DNA of 64,000 nucleotides from Nocardia caishijiensis NBRC 108228. GTDB taxonomy: Bacteria; Actinomycetota; Actinomycetes; Mycobacteriales; Mycobacteriaceae. The DNA lies in assembly GCF_001612825.1 (NCBI RefSeq), contig NZ_BDBE01000023.1:1-64000 (forward strand), in the 5' to 3' direction. Both the position numbers and the translations under genes were made by a program. A model generated the notes under the pieces. That model saw nothing but the letters and a program-made list of their open reading frames with translations. It made no database searches and was not told the DNA's origin. Shown piece by piece: positions 22,090 to 29,413 of this stretch; positions within the stretch are counted from its first letter, which is position 1; every line of letters starts with the position of its first letter.

Positions 22090-23124
22090 TCACCTGACCT
22101 CCATCAGTTCGTCGTGGCGCCGCAGCGGCGAGTACCGGCGCAGCAGGGTGGTGACCTCGCATTCGGCCGCCGGGTCGAGCAACTCGCGCGCGCTCATCCA
22201 GTCGTCGTCGAACACGGTGTCCAAGTACTTCTCGCCACCGTCGCACACGATGGTGACGACGGTGGAACCGGCCGGGAATTCCTCGAGCCGGGCCAGAGCA
22301 TTGTGCACCGAACCGCCCGCGGAACCACCGATCAACAGCCCGTGTGTCCTGGCGACGGCGCGGGCGGTGGCGAAGGCGTCCACATCGCTCACCTTCACCC
22401 CCTCGTCGAGCAGGCTGTAGTCGACCGCCGTGCCGATGGTCGCGCCCGGCGGGGTGCCGGTGCCCGATTGCCAGTACGGGCCGCCCTCGCCGCCGAAGGC
22501 GATGGACCCGACCGGCTCCACCCCGATCACCTTCGGCACGCAGCCGAGTTCGCGCAGGCGGGTGGCGGTGCCGAACAGCGACCCGCCGGTGCCGACCGCC
22601 GACAGCAGGATGTCGACCCGCTCCACGTCGGCCAGCAATTCCTCAGCGACCGCGTAGTAGCCGACGGCGTTGGCGTCGTTGTTGTGCTGTTCGGTGAAGA
22701 AGGCGTCGTCGCGGGCGGCGGCCATCGCCTCGGCGAGGTCCTCCCGTGCCGAGGTGGCCAGTTCGTCGTCACCGTCGTCGGCGACGAACACCAGGTCGGT
22801 GCCCATGGCCTTCATCGCGCGCAGTTTGTCCTTACAGGCGTGGTTGTCGACCACGGCGGTGAACCGATAGCCACGTTCGGCCGCGACCACCGCCAAGCCG
22901 AGCCCGGTATTGCCGGACGTAGATTCGATGATATGCCCGCCATCGCGCAGCAAACCACGCCGCTCGGCGTCGTCGACCATCGACCGGGCCATTCTGATCT
23001 TGGCGGCGCCGGTGGGGTTGAACTGTTCGAGCTTGAGCAGCAGGCGGGTGCCGGTGTCGGTGACGGCCAGCTCGAACAGGGGTGTGCGGCCGATCAGATC
23101 CGTCACGCGCGTGACGAGAGCCAT
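22090..23124 (-). CDS. SbnA-like PLP synthase (beta-replacement, cysteine synthase fold)
   Basis: A 344-residue fold-type II PLP enzyme. GRTPLFEL, the Schiff-base lysine in NPTGAAKIRMARSM, STSGNTGLGLAVV for phosphate/substrate binding, and VGTGGSLFGTATRL are visible. It is closer to SbnA-type enzymes than to housekeeping CysK by context. SbnA joins O-phosphoserine to the amine of an amino acid (Glu in staphyloferrin B; an Asp-using relative acts in EDDS). ATG 23124 is preferred because GGAGG lies upstream; it begins 25 bp after the decarboxylase stop. The amine donor here is unknown. Confidence 0.85.
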   Translation of the reverse strand: MALVTRVTDLIGRTPLFELAVTDTGTRLLLKLEQFNPTGAAKIRMARSMVDDAERRGLLRDGGHIIESTSGNTGLGLAVVAAERGYRFTAVVDNHACKDKLRAMKAMGTDLVFVADDGDDELATSAREDLAEAMAAARDDAFFTEQHNNDANAVGYYAVAEELLADVERVDILLSAVGTGGSLFGTATRLRELGCVPKVIGVEPVGSIAFGGEGGPYWQSGTGTPPGATIGTAVDYSLLDEGVKVSDVDAFATARAVARTHGLLIGGSAGGSVHNALARLEEFPAGSTVVTIVCDGGEKYLDTVFDDDWMSARELLDPAAECEVTTLLRRYSPLRRHDELMEVR

Positions 23125-23149
23125 GGGGTGTTCCTCCATCGGAAGTGGA

Positions 23150-24580
23150 TCAGCGGGAAGTGGCGTCGAGCGTCCAGCGCAGCCGGTCGGCGCGCTCGCG
23201 CAGCACGACCTTGGGCGGCAGGGGGAGTTCGTGGAACGGTGATTCGTTGGAGTCCATCTGATACCCGGCGGTGTTCGGGTAGATCAGCAGGTCGCCGACG
23301 CGGGCGCGGCGGGGCAGCGGGATACGCCGCCTGCTGAGCAGGTCGGATTCCAAACAGGTGGTTGCCCCGACACAGGTGGGTGTGGTGTCGCCGGGTCGGT
23401 GCGGCCACAGCACCGGGTCGGGCAGGTATTCGCTGTCGAACCACTGTTCGGAGAGGCTGAGGCTGGTGCCGTCGACGGTGAGGATGTCGTACGGGTTGCC
23501 CTCGGCGGCCCGGGTTTTCACGCCTTGGACGCGGAAGACGGAGCTGCCCGCGCGATCGAGCAGGGCTCGACCCGGTTCGACTGCCACGCGAATACTGTTC
23601 TCGCGCAACACAGCTGCGAGATCGTTGTGTGTGAGGACGGTGGTGAGCATGGCCGCACCGGGCGTCGGGAAGTGGTAGGGGTAGTAGTCGCCGGACGGCG
23701 CTGATCCGTGGAACCACTTGGCGCTGAGCGCTTCCCGGAACCGGGCCCAGGACACGGCGTCGAGATAGTCCACACCGAAGCCACCGCCGATCGAGATGGT
23801 GTCGGCCGGGTGGCCATCGGACCGCGCCCGCAGACAGTGGCCGACCAGTTCGACGGCCTGTTCGGCGCGGGCGGTCGCGTCGTACCCGGACAGATGGAAA
23901 CTGAAGCCGCACAGGGTGATCGGTCCGTTCGGCGCGATGGTCCGCACGGCCTGCTCCAGCTCCGGGCGAGTCAGACCGAACCGGCTCGTCGACCCCTCCG
24001 GCAGCACCCGCAGCAGAACGCGCGCGGGCACACCGAGCGCGGCCACCCGGTCGAGTTCATCGACGGCGTCGACCGCGATCAGCGCCCGGTGGCGTGCCGC
24101 CAGCCACAACAGCTCGTCGGACTTGGCGGGCCCGGTGATCATCAGATCCGCACCGCGCACCCCCTGCGCCAGCGCCGCGACCAACTCACCGGTGCTCGCC
24201 ACATCCACCCCGGCGCCCGCCTCGGCGCAGGCGCGCACCACACACGCCGCCTTGTTCGCCTTCTTCCCGAAGTAGACGAACCCGTCGACACCCGTGTCGG
24301 TGAGCGCGGCCTGGAATGCTCTGACATTCCGCGAGACCCGTTCCGGAAACAACACATGGAACGGCCCGGCTACGGCTTCGGCGATGTCATCGAGCAGTTG
24401 TGGATCGGCGAGCAGGCGTTGCTCCACCTCGTCGGTGTGGGCTCGCAGCGGTGGCGAGCAATGGGTGGGCAGGTCGACCGCGCCGACGCCGTCGGGAGCC
24501 CTGACGTCGGTGTCCTCGACGCGGTCGCTCGACGGTCGCGAGGTCGGATCGGCGCCCGGGTTCGTCGCGGCTAGTCCCAC
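23150..24580 (-). CDS. SbnH-like PLP-dependent decarboxylase (ornithine/DAP decarboxylase fold III)
   Basis: A 476-residue group IV decarboxylase. The PLP lysine is in YFGKKANKAACV (about residue 107); SRFGL, GFSFHLSG, the phosphate-binding GGGFGVDY, and VEPGRALLDRAG follow in order. CVGATTCLESDLL supplies the catalytic cysteine region. In staphyloferrin B, SbnH decarboxylates a diaminopropionate adduct to an ethylenediamine unit; a similar step is needed for EDDS. The start overlaps the end of the SbnB-like gene by ten bases. The first 40 or so residues are not conserved-looking, so a later start is possible. Confidence 0.88.
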   Translation of the reverse strand: MGLAATNPGADPTSRPSSDRVEDTDVRAPDGVGAVDLPTHCSPPLRAHTDEVEQRLLADPQLLDDIAEAVAGPFHVLFPERVSRNVRAFQAALTDTGVDGFVYFGKKANKAACVVRACAEAGAGVDVASTGELVAALAQGVRGADLMITGPAKSDELLWLAARHRALIAVDAVDELDRVAALGVPARVLLRVLPEGSTSRFGLTRPELEQAVRTIAPNGPITLCGFSFHLSGYDATARAEQAVELVGHCLRARSDGHPADTISIGGGFGVDYLDAVSWARFREALSAKWFHGSAPSGDYYPYHFPTPGAAMLTTVLTHNDLAAVLRENSIRVAVEPGRALLDRAGSSVFRVQGVKTRAAEGNPYDILTVDGTSLSLSEQWFDSEYLPDPVLWPHRPGDTTPTCVGATTCLESDLLSRRRIPLPRRARVGDLLIYPNTAGYQMDSNESPFHELPLPPKVVLRERADRLRWTLDATSR

Positions 24581-25581
24581 AGGGGCACCTCCGTCCCGCG
24601 CCCCTCCGCGATCGCCCGCGCCGCCAGCGCATGGGCGACGGCGATATCGGTGAGCACCAGCCCGCTGTTGTAGACGAAGATCTTCTCGTCGTCGGAGCGG
24701 CGGGCCGTCGCCGCGCGGGTGAGGATCTGGGGGAGTTCGGCGTCCACCGAGCGCAGTGTGCCGTCGGGTCCGGCCATGTCGGTGCCGGTCAACGCCATCT
24801 GCGCCGCACTGGTCGCCACCACCCGGTCGGCATCGACCAGCGTCGACGGGGCGAGCCCGTAGCCGACGAGCACCGCGACGGAACCCGTTGCCAGATGCGA
24901 GGATTCGAGCGCCACCTCGGTGCCGGGACCGGCCGTCGCCAGCACCACGTCTGCCGTGGGGGCCGCCGCGTACGGATCGTCGACCTGTTCGAGCACCGCG
25001 TGCGGCACCTCTGCGGCCAACTGTGCGTGCACTGCCGCCAGCCCTTCGGCATGGGTGCCGTACACCATCAACTTGCGCAGCTGCGGGTTCGCCGCGAGCA
25101 GGTGTGGAAGTGCGTTGCGTCCCTGGGTGCCGGTGCCGATGAGCAGTGCGCTCTCGGCGCCACGGCGCACCGTCTCACGCACCAGCAGCGCCGACACCGC
25201 CGGTGTGCGCAACGCCCCGACCCGGGCGCAGTCCATCATCGCGATGGGTGCACCGGTGGTGTCGTCGTAGAGCGTGATGGTGGTGTAGTACCGCTTGGTG
25301 CTGCGGTCGTGTCCAGGATCGAACTTGTAGGACGTCTTCATCGCCACCACGCGCCTGCGGCCGTCACGGCCGAGCATCGCGTACGACACCGACGACCCGC
25401 CCGGATCGGCGACGCTCAGCTTGCGCGGATTGTCGGATTCGCCCGCGGCGAAGGCGAGGTAGGCCTCCTCGACGGCCCGCACCACCTCGGCGGGCGTGAT
25501 CGGCACATCGGCCAGGTCGCTGCGGGAGAGTACACGCAGCCCGACGGTGCGGTCACGGTTGTTCAACGGATCCTCGTTCAT
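24571..25581 (-). CDS. SbnB-like NAD-dependent dehydrogenase (ornithine cyclodeaminase/mu-crystallin family)
   Basis: A 336-residue member of the OCD/mu-crystallin family. KTSYKFDPGHDRSTKRYYTTITLYD holds substrate-binding basic residues, and LLIGTGTQGRNALPHL is the Rossmann NAD loop. SbnB oxidatively hydrolyses the SbnA product to L-2,3-diaminopropionate plus a 2-oxo acid. Lying between the oxygenase and decarboxylase with overlaps on both sides (29 and 10 bp), it is clearly in the same operon. A GGACGAGG-like ribosome site supports ATG 25581. Exact substrate is inferred only from the neighbourhood. Confidence 0.87.
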   Translation of the reverse strand: MNEDPLNNRDRTVGLRVLSRSDLADVPITPAEVVRAVEEAYLAFAAGESDNPRKLSVADPGGSSVSYAMLGRDGRRRVVAMKTSYKFDPGHDRSTKRYYTTITLYDDTTGAPIAMMDCARVGALRTPAVSALLVRETVRRGAESALLIGTGTQGRNALPHLLAANPQLRKLMVYGTHAEGLAAVHAQLAAEVPHAVLEQVDDPYAAAPTADVVLATAGPGTEVALESSHLATGSVAVLVGYGLAPSTLVDADRVVATSAAQMALTGTDMAGPDGTLRSVDAELPQILTRAATARRSDDEKIFVYNSGLVLTDIAVAHALAARAIAEGRGTEVPLWD

Positions 25582-26668
25582 CTGCCTCGTCCTGCCCTGC
25601 CGTCCGAACAGTGCGCGCGCGATACGGCGCGATCACCTCTTGCCCGTACCCATTCTCGGACGCTTCCTCGCTTCGTCGACGACGTTCGGGCAGGCGGATG
25701 TTGACGCGCTTGAGCCACCGATCGGTGCCGTCGTAGCGGGCGCGGAACGGCACCCGGCCGTGGACGGCCACGTCGTTGTCGACGAGCAGGAGCTCGCCGG
25801 GGGCGAGCGCGGGTGCGTGACACACGCGCGCCAGTTCGGCGGTGAGCCGGGCGTAGGCCGCGCGGAACACCGGGTCGGCATCGTCGAGCGGGGTATAAGC
25901 GGGGTCGTATCTGATGGTGTCGCAACCGTTTTCGTCGATCCAGACGGTCGGCAGCGGCGGTGCGTACGGACCGAAGTCGGTGCCGTAGGAGACATCGGGC
26001 AGGATCGGCACCGTCGGGGTGGCCAGGATGCGGCGGTCCTGCTCGTCGAGGTCGACCTCCCGGATCGAGGAGACGGTGGTTGCCACGCGATCCGGATTGC
26101 GCACACACGCCAGCATCAGCAGGTTGGCGCGTTCGGCGTGGAAGGCGTCCTCGGAGTGTGGACTCAGCAGCGTCGTGCTGCTCGCACCGGACTGTTCGTG
26201 TTCGTGTCCGGCGGCGGGCACGATGTTGTTGACCAGGCGCCCGTTCTGCTGGCCCAGCCAGCCGAAAAGGTCACCGGCACACCGCGCGAGCAGCAGCAGC
26301 GCGATGTCGAGTTCCAGCGAACCGTGGTGGCCGATCTCGCCCGCCTCGGCGGCCGCGCGCTGCCAATCCGGCGGTGTCGGTCCGAATTCGGCATCGCTGA
26401 CGGGCAACCCGCGCACCACGGTCGCGCCCGCTGCGGTTGCGGGCGGCCGTACGGCGTGTCGCACGGATGCCGGAAGTTCGCCTGCGCGGCGATCGATCTC
26501 GGCCAGCAGGGCCGGGTCGTGCAATGTATCGGTGTGCTGTAGATCACTCGATTGATGTCGAATGTCGGCGGCGAGGCGGCGGACGGCCATGGCGGCGTCC
26601 GGCTCGAACTCGCGGTACTCGATGTCGTGCAGGTGAATCGATTGACGTTCGGAGAGAACGCTTTTCAC
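25553..26668 (-). CDS. Fe(II)/2-oxoglutarate oxygenase, VioC/AsnO (clavaminate synthase-like) family
   Basis: A 371-residue non-haem iron oxygenase. The iron triad is His171-Ser-Glu173 in SPHSEDAFH (HxE, typical of the VioC/AsnO/clavaminate synthase group) and His303 in VAVHGRVPF; Arg317, 14 residues on, fits the 2-oxoglutarate clamp. Family members hydroxylate C-beta of free Arg, Asn or similar amino acids. GTG 26668 is chosen because GAAGGGAAGG precedes it. First gene of the leftward unit, 74 bp from an iron box. It probably makes a hydroxy-amino acid building block or tailors the chelator. Confidence 0.85.
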   Translation of the reverse strand: MKSVLSERQSIHLHDIEYREFEPDAAMAVRRLAADIRHQSSDLQHTDTLHDPALLAEIDRRAGELPASVRHAVRPPATAAGATVVRGLPVSDAEFGPTPPDWQRAAAEAGEIGHHGSLELDIALLLLARCAGDLFGWLGQQNGRLVNNIVPAAGHEHEQSGASSTTLLSPHSEDAFHAERANLLMLACVRNPDRVATTVSSIREVDLDEQDRRILATPTVPILPDVSYGTDFGPYAPPLPTVWIDENGCDTIRYDPAYTPLDDADPVFRAAYARLTAELARVCHAPALAPGELLLVDNDVAVHGRVPFRARYDGTDRWLKRVNIRLPERRRRSEEASENGYGQEVIAPYRARTVRTAGQDEADERGSVEQP

Positions 26669-26742
26669 CGGCCTTCCCTTCTTCGCATCGGTCGAACGCG
26701 GGTTTGAAGACTCGATGAGCGAAGGTAGTGCCTGGCAAGGGT

Positions 26743-26761
26743 TTAGGCAAGACTTACCTAA
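26743..26761. promoter_or_regulatory. IdeR/DtxR-like iron box 1
   Basis: TTAGGCAAGACTTACCTAA is a near-palindrome matching 15 of 19 positions of the consensus TTAGGTTAGGCTAACCTAA, with perfect TTAGG and CCTAA ends. It lies 74 bp upstream of the oxygenase start and so should serve the leftward operon: iron-bound IdeR/DmdR would repress it. Confidence 0.8.
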
Positions 26762-26898
26762 CATGCTCTCATGGCAAATAGCTTATGGGTATGAGCGTGA
26801 GTTCTACCCGAAGTCGCTGGCAGCCGCCGAATCGGGGGCTGTGGACGGCGTGGCGGAACGGTCACGGTCGAAAGGAAGACCACCACCGCGCCGCTGTT

Positions 26899-26917
26899 TT
26901 AGGCTAGCCTCGCCTAG
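26899..26917. promoter_or_regulatory. IdeR/DtxR-like iron box 2
   Basis: TTAGGCTAGCCTCGCCTAG matches 14 of 19 consensus positions, with a perfect TTAGG arm and a CCTAG arm. It lies 52 bp upstream of the binding-protein ATG, so it should serve the rightward importer operon. The 137 bp between the two boxes hold no gene. Confidence 0.72.
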
Positions 26918-26969
26918 TTTGCGGCGCCCGGTGAAGGGGTTCGGCGCCCGCCGCTCGAGGAGGAACACC

Positions 26970-28478
26970 ATGAGTCTCACACGCAGGCAGCTGTTGCAAT
27001 CCGGCATCGGTCTCACCGCAGTGCTACTCGCCGCGGCGTGCACCAGCGGGGAAGAGTCGAACGGAACCGTCAAGCCGGGTGGCACGCTGCGCGTCGGCGC
27101 GCTCGGCACCGCCGCACGCAGCGAACGCGATCCGCACGCCAATCTCAGCAACGAGAGCGACTTCCTGATCGCCTCCCTCGTCTACGACGCGCTGACCGTC
27201 CCCGGCGACGACCCGAATGTCGTGCCGCGTCTGGCCTCGCGCTGGGAGGCCGACGCCGAGAACCGCCGCTGGACCTTCACCATCGCCCCCGGCGCCAAGT
27301 TCCACAACGGCGCGCCGGTCACCGCCGAGGACGTGGTGTGGTCGATGCGGCGGCTGCGCTCGGTGGGCGGGGCGTCGAAGATGCCGGTCGCCGAGAACGA
27401 CATCGCCGCCGACGGGCCCGACCGCGTCGTTTTCACCGTGCCCGCGCCCAATACCCAACTGCCGCTGCTGCTTCGGCTGATGACCTTCACCGTCCCGCAG
27501 GGCACCACCGACTTCGCCGCCGCCGTCGGCTCCGGTCCGTTCCGGCTCGAGTCCTACCAGAACGGCAACGCTCGCCTGGTACGCAACGAGAACTGGCACG
27601 GCACCCCGCCGTCGCTGGATGCCATCGAGGTGACCATGTTCGACAGTGTCACCGCGCTCGGCAACGCGGTGCTCGGCGGTCAGATCGACCTCGCCTCCAA
27701 TGTCGGTGCCATCGCGGGCCGCACCGCCGCCGGTCGCGGCGACCTGCAGGTGATCCGCCGCCCCGACGACACCATGCTCGGTGTCGCGATGCGCGCCGCC
27801 GACGGGCCGTTCGCCGACGCGCGGGTGCGCACCGCGTTGCGGCTCGGCGTGGACCGGGAGGCGCTGATCAACCAGGTGCACTCGGGGTTCGGCACGGTCG
27901 CCGCCGATGTGCTCGGCACCGCCGACCCGCTCTACGACACCTCGCTGCGCCGCAGTCGCGATATCGAGCGAGCGAAAACCCTGCTGCGCGAGGCGAATTT
28001 CGATACCGGCCGCAGCTACCCGTTCGTCACCAAGGCCGAGGTGCCCGGTGAGGTCGAGTCGGCGAAGGTGATCGCCACCCAGCTCGCCGAGATCGGTGTC
28101 CGCCTCGACGTGCAGACGGTCGAGTCGGCCGCGTTCTACGACCAGACCTGGTTGAACGCCCCGCTCTACACCGTGTCCTGGGGCACCAACGACTCGGTGC
28201 TCTTCCTGGCCGACAAGCTGATGACTTCCGGCTCCAACCGCAACGAAACCGCCTTTCGCGACCCGGAATTCGACGCCGCCAACGCCAAGGCGCTCGCCGC
28301 GACGGGCGACGAGTACGGCCGTGCGGTGCGCGAGTTGCAGCGCATCGAGTTCGAGCGCGGTGGCTACCTGGTGTGGGGCATGGCCGACGGTGTCGACATC
28401 GCCGCCGCGTCGGTGCGTGGGCTGCCGACCCTAGGCGGTTTCGCCCGCGTCCAACTGGAACGTGCCTGGTTGGCGTGA
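26970..28478 (+). CDS. ABC transporter substrate-binding lipoprotein (SBP_bac_5, Opp/Nik type)
   Basis: A 502-residue family 5 binding protein. The N-terminus has a Tat-like TRRQLL, a hydrophobic stretch and the lipobox LAAAC with Cys24, so it should be membrane-anchored outside the cell. ASRWEADAENRRWTFTIAPGAKFHNGAPVTAEDVVWSMRRL is the family signature. ATG 26970 follows a strong GAGGAGG. Such proteins carry peptides, nickel, or opine-type metallophores; beside a chelator operon and behind an iron box, uptake of the metal-chelator complex is the favoured role (inference). Confidence 0.9.
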   Translation: MSLTRRQLLQSGIGLTAVLLAAACTSGEESNGTVKPGGTLRVGALGTAARSERDPHANLSNESDFLIASLVYDALTVPGDDPNVVPRLASRWEADAENRRWTFTIAPGAKFHNGAPVTAEDVVWSMRRLRSVGGASKMPVAENDIAADGPDRVVFTVPAPNTQLPLLLRLMTFTVPQGTTDFAAAVGSGPFRLESYQNGNARLVRNENWHGTPPSLDAIEVTMFDSVTALGNAVLGGQIDLASNVGAIAGRTAAGRGDLQVIRRPDDTMLGVAMRAADGPFADARVRTALRLGVDREALINQVHSGFGTVAADVLGTADPLYDTSLRRSRDIERAKTLLREANFDTGRSYPFVTKAEVPGEVESAKVIATQLAEIGVRLDVQTVESAAFYDQTWLNAPLYTVSWGTNDSVLFLADKLMTSGSNRNETAFRDPEFDAANAKALAATGDEYGRAVRELQRIEFERGGYLVWGMADGVDIAAASVRGLPTLGGFARVQLERAWLA

Positions 28479-29413
28479 ACGCCGTGAAAGCCTTCGCCCT
28501 GCCCGCGCTGCGCCGGGTCGTGCTGCTGGTGACTCTGTTGGCCATCGTGTTCGTCGCGGTGGACCTGTTGCCGGGCAGCGCGGCCCGGTCGGTGCTCGGC
28601 CGGGAGGCGGGTCAGGCCGAGCTCGCGGCCAAAGAGCACGAGCTCGGCCTGGATCGCGCGCTGCCGGTGCAGTTCTGGCAGTGGCTCTCCGGCGTGCTGA
28701 CGGGAGATTTCGGGCGCACCGCCCGGGGGAATTCGATCGGTGACATGCTCGCCGACAAGTTCCCGCAGACCCTGCTGCTCGGCGGCATCGCCCTGTTGCT
28801 CACGGTGGTGTGCTCGCTCGGCCTCGGCTGCTGGTGGGCGATGCGGCCGAAGGCCCTGGGCTCGCGAATCCTGCAGCCCACCACCACCATCGCTGTCGCC
28901 GTGCCCGAATTCGTCTGCGGCACTGTGCTGATTCTGGTGTTCTCGCTGGCGACCGGCTGGTTGCCTGCCGTCACGATCACCGACCGCTCCGGCTTTCCGG
29001 CGGGCCCGGAGATGCTGGTCCTGCCGGTATTGGCGCTCGCGATTCCCCAGATCGGCTGGAACACCCGGGTGGTGCGGTCGGCGCTCGTCGATGTCGCCGC
29101 CGCACCACACGTGGAAAGTGCTGTACTGGAAGGGCTTCCGCGCCGAACCATCCTGCTCCGCCACATGGTGCCCTTCGCGGCTCCCACGATCGTCGCCGGG
29201 TACGCGACCTCGGTCGGCATGCTCTTCGGCGGCGCCCTGGTCGTCGAAACCCTCTTCAACTACCCCGGCGTCGGCGCCGTCCTCGCGGGCTCGGTGGCCG
29301 ACCGCGACACCGCGACCGTCGCCGCCGTGGTCGCCCTCACCGCCATCGTCATCATGGTCCTCCTCGCCTGCGCCGACTTCGTCCGCACCTGGTCCACCCG
29401 GGGCGCCCGATGA
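28475..29413 (+). CDS. ABC transporter permease, DppB/NikB type
   Basis: A 312-residue inner-membrane permease. GTG 28475 overlaps the binding-protein stop by four bases. ALRRVVLLVTLLAIVFVAVDLLPG forms the first helix. The cytoplasmic EAA-type loop (ESAVLEGLPRRTILLRHMVPFA, then GYATSVGMLFGGALVVETLFNYPGVG) is typical of DppB-like subunits. It pairs with the permease half of the next protein. Its stop overlaps the next ATG, so the three importer genes are translationally coupled. Confidence 0.9.
   Translation: MNAVKAFALPALRRVVLLVTLLAIVFVAVDLLPGSAARSVLGREAGQAELAAKEHELGLDRALPVQFWQWLSGVLTGDFGRTARGNSIGDMLADKFPQTLLLGGIALLLTVVCSLGLGCWWAMRPKALGSRILQPTTTIAVAVPEFVCGTVLILVFSLATGWLPAVTITDRSGFPAGPEMLVLPVLALAIPQIGWNTRVVRSALVDVAAAPHVESAVLEGLPRRTILLRHMVPFAAPTIVAGYATSVGMLFGGALVVETLFNYPGVGAVLAGSVADRDTATVAAVVALTAIVIMVLLACADFVRTWSTRGAR

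Noticed and set aside
22090..23124. Housekeeping cysteine synthase CysK
   Set aside because: Operon with SbnB-like, decarboxylase and MATE genes behind an iron box favours an SbnA-type role; not fully excluded.
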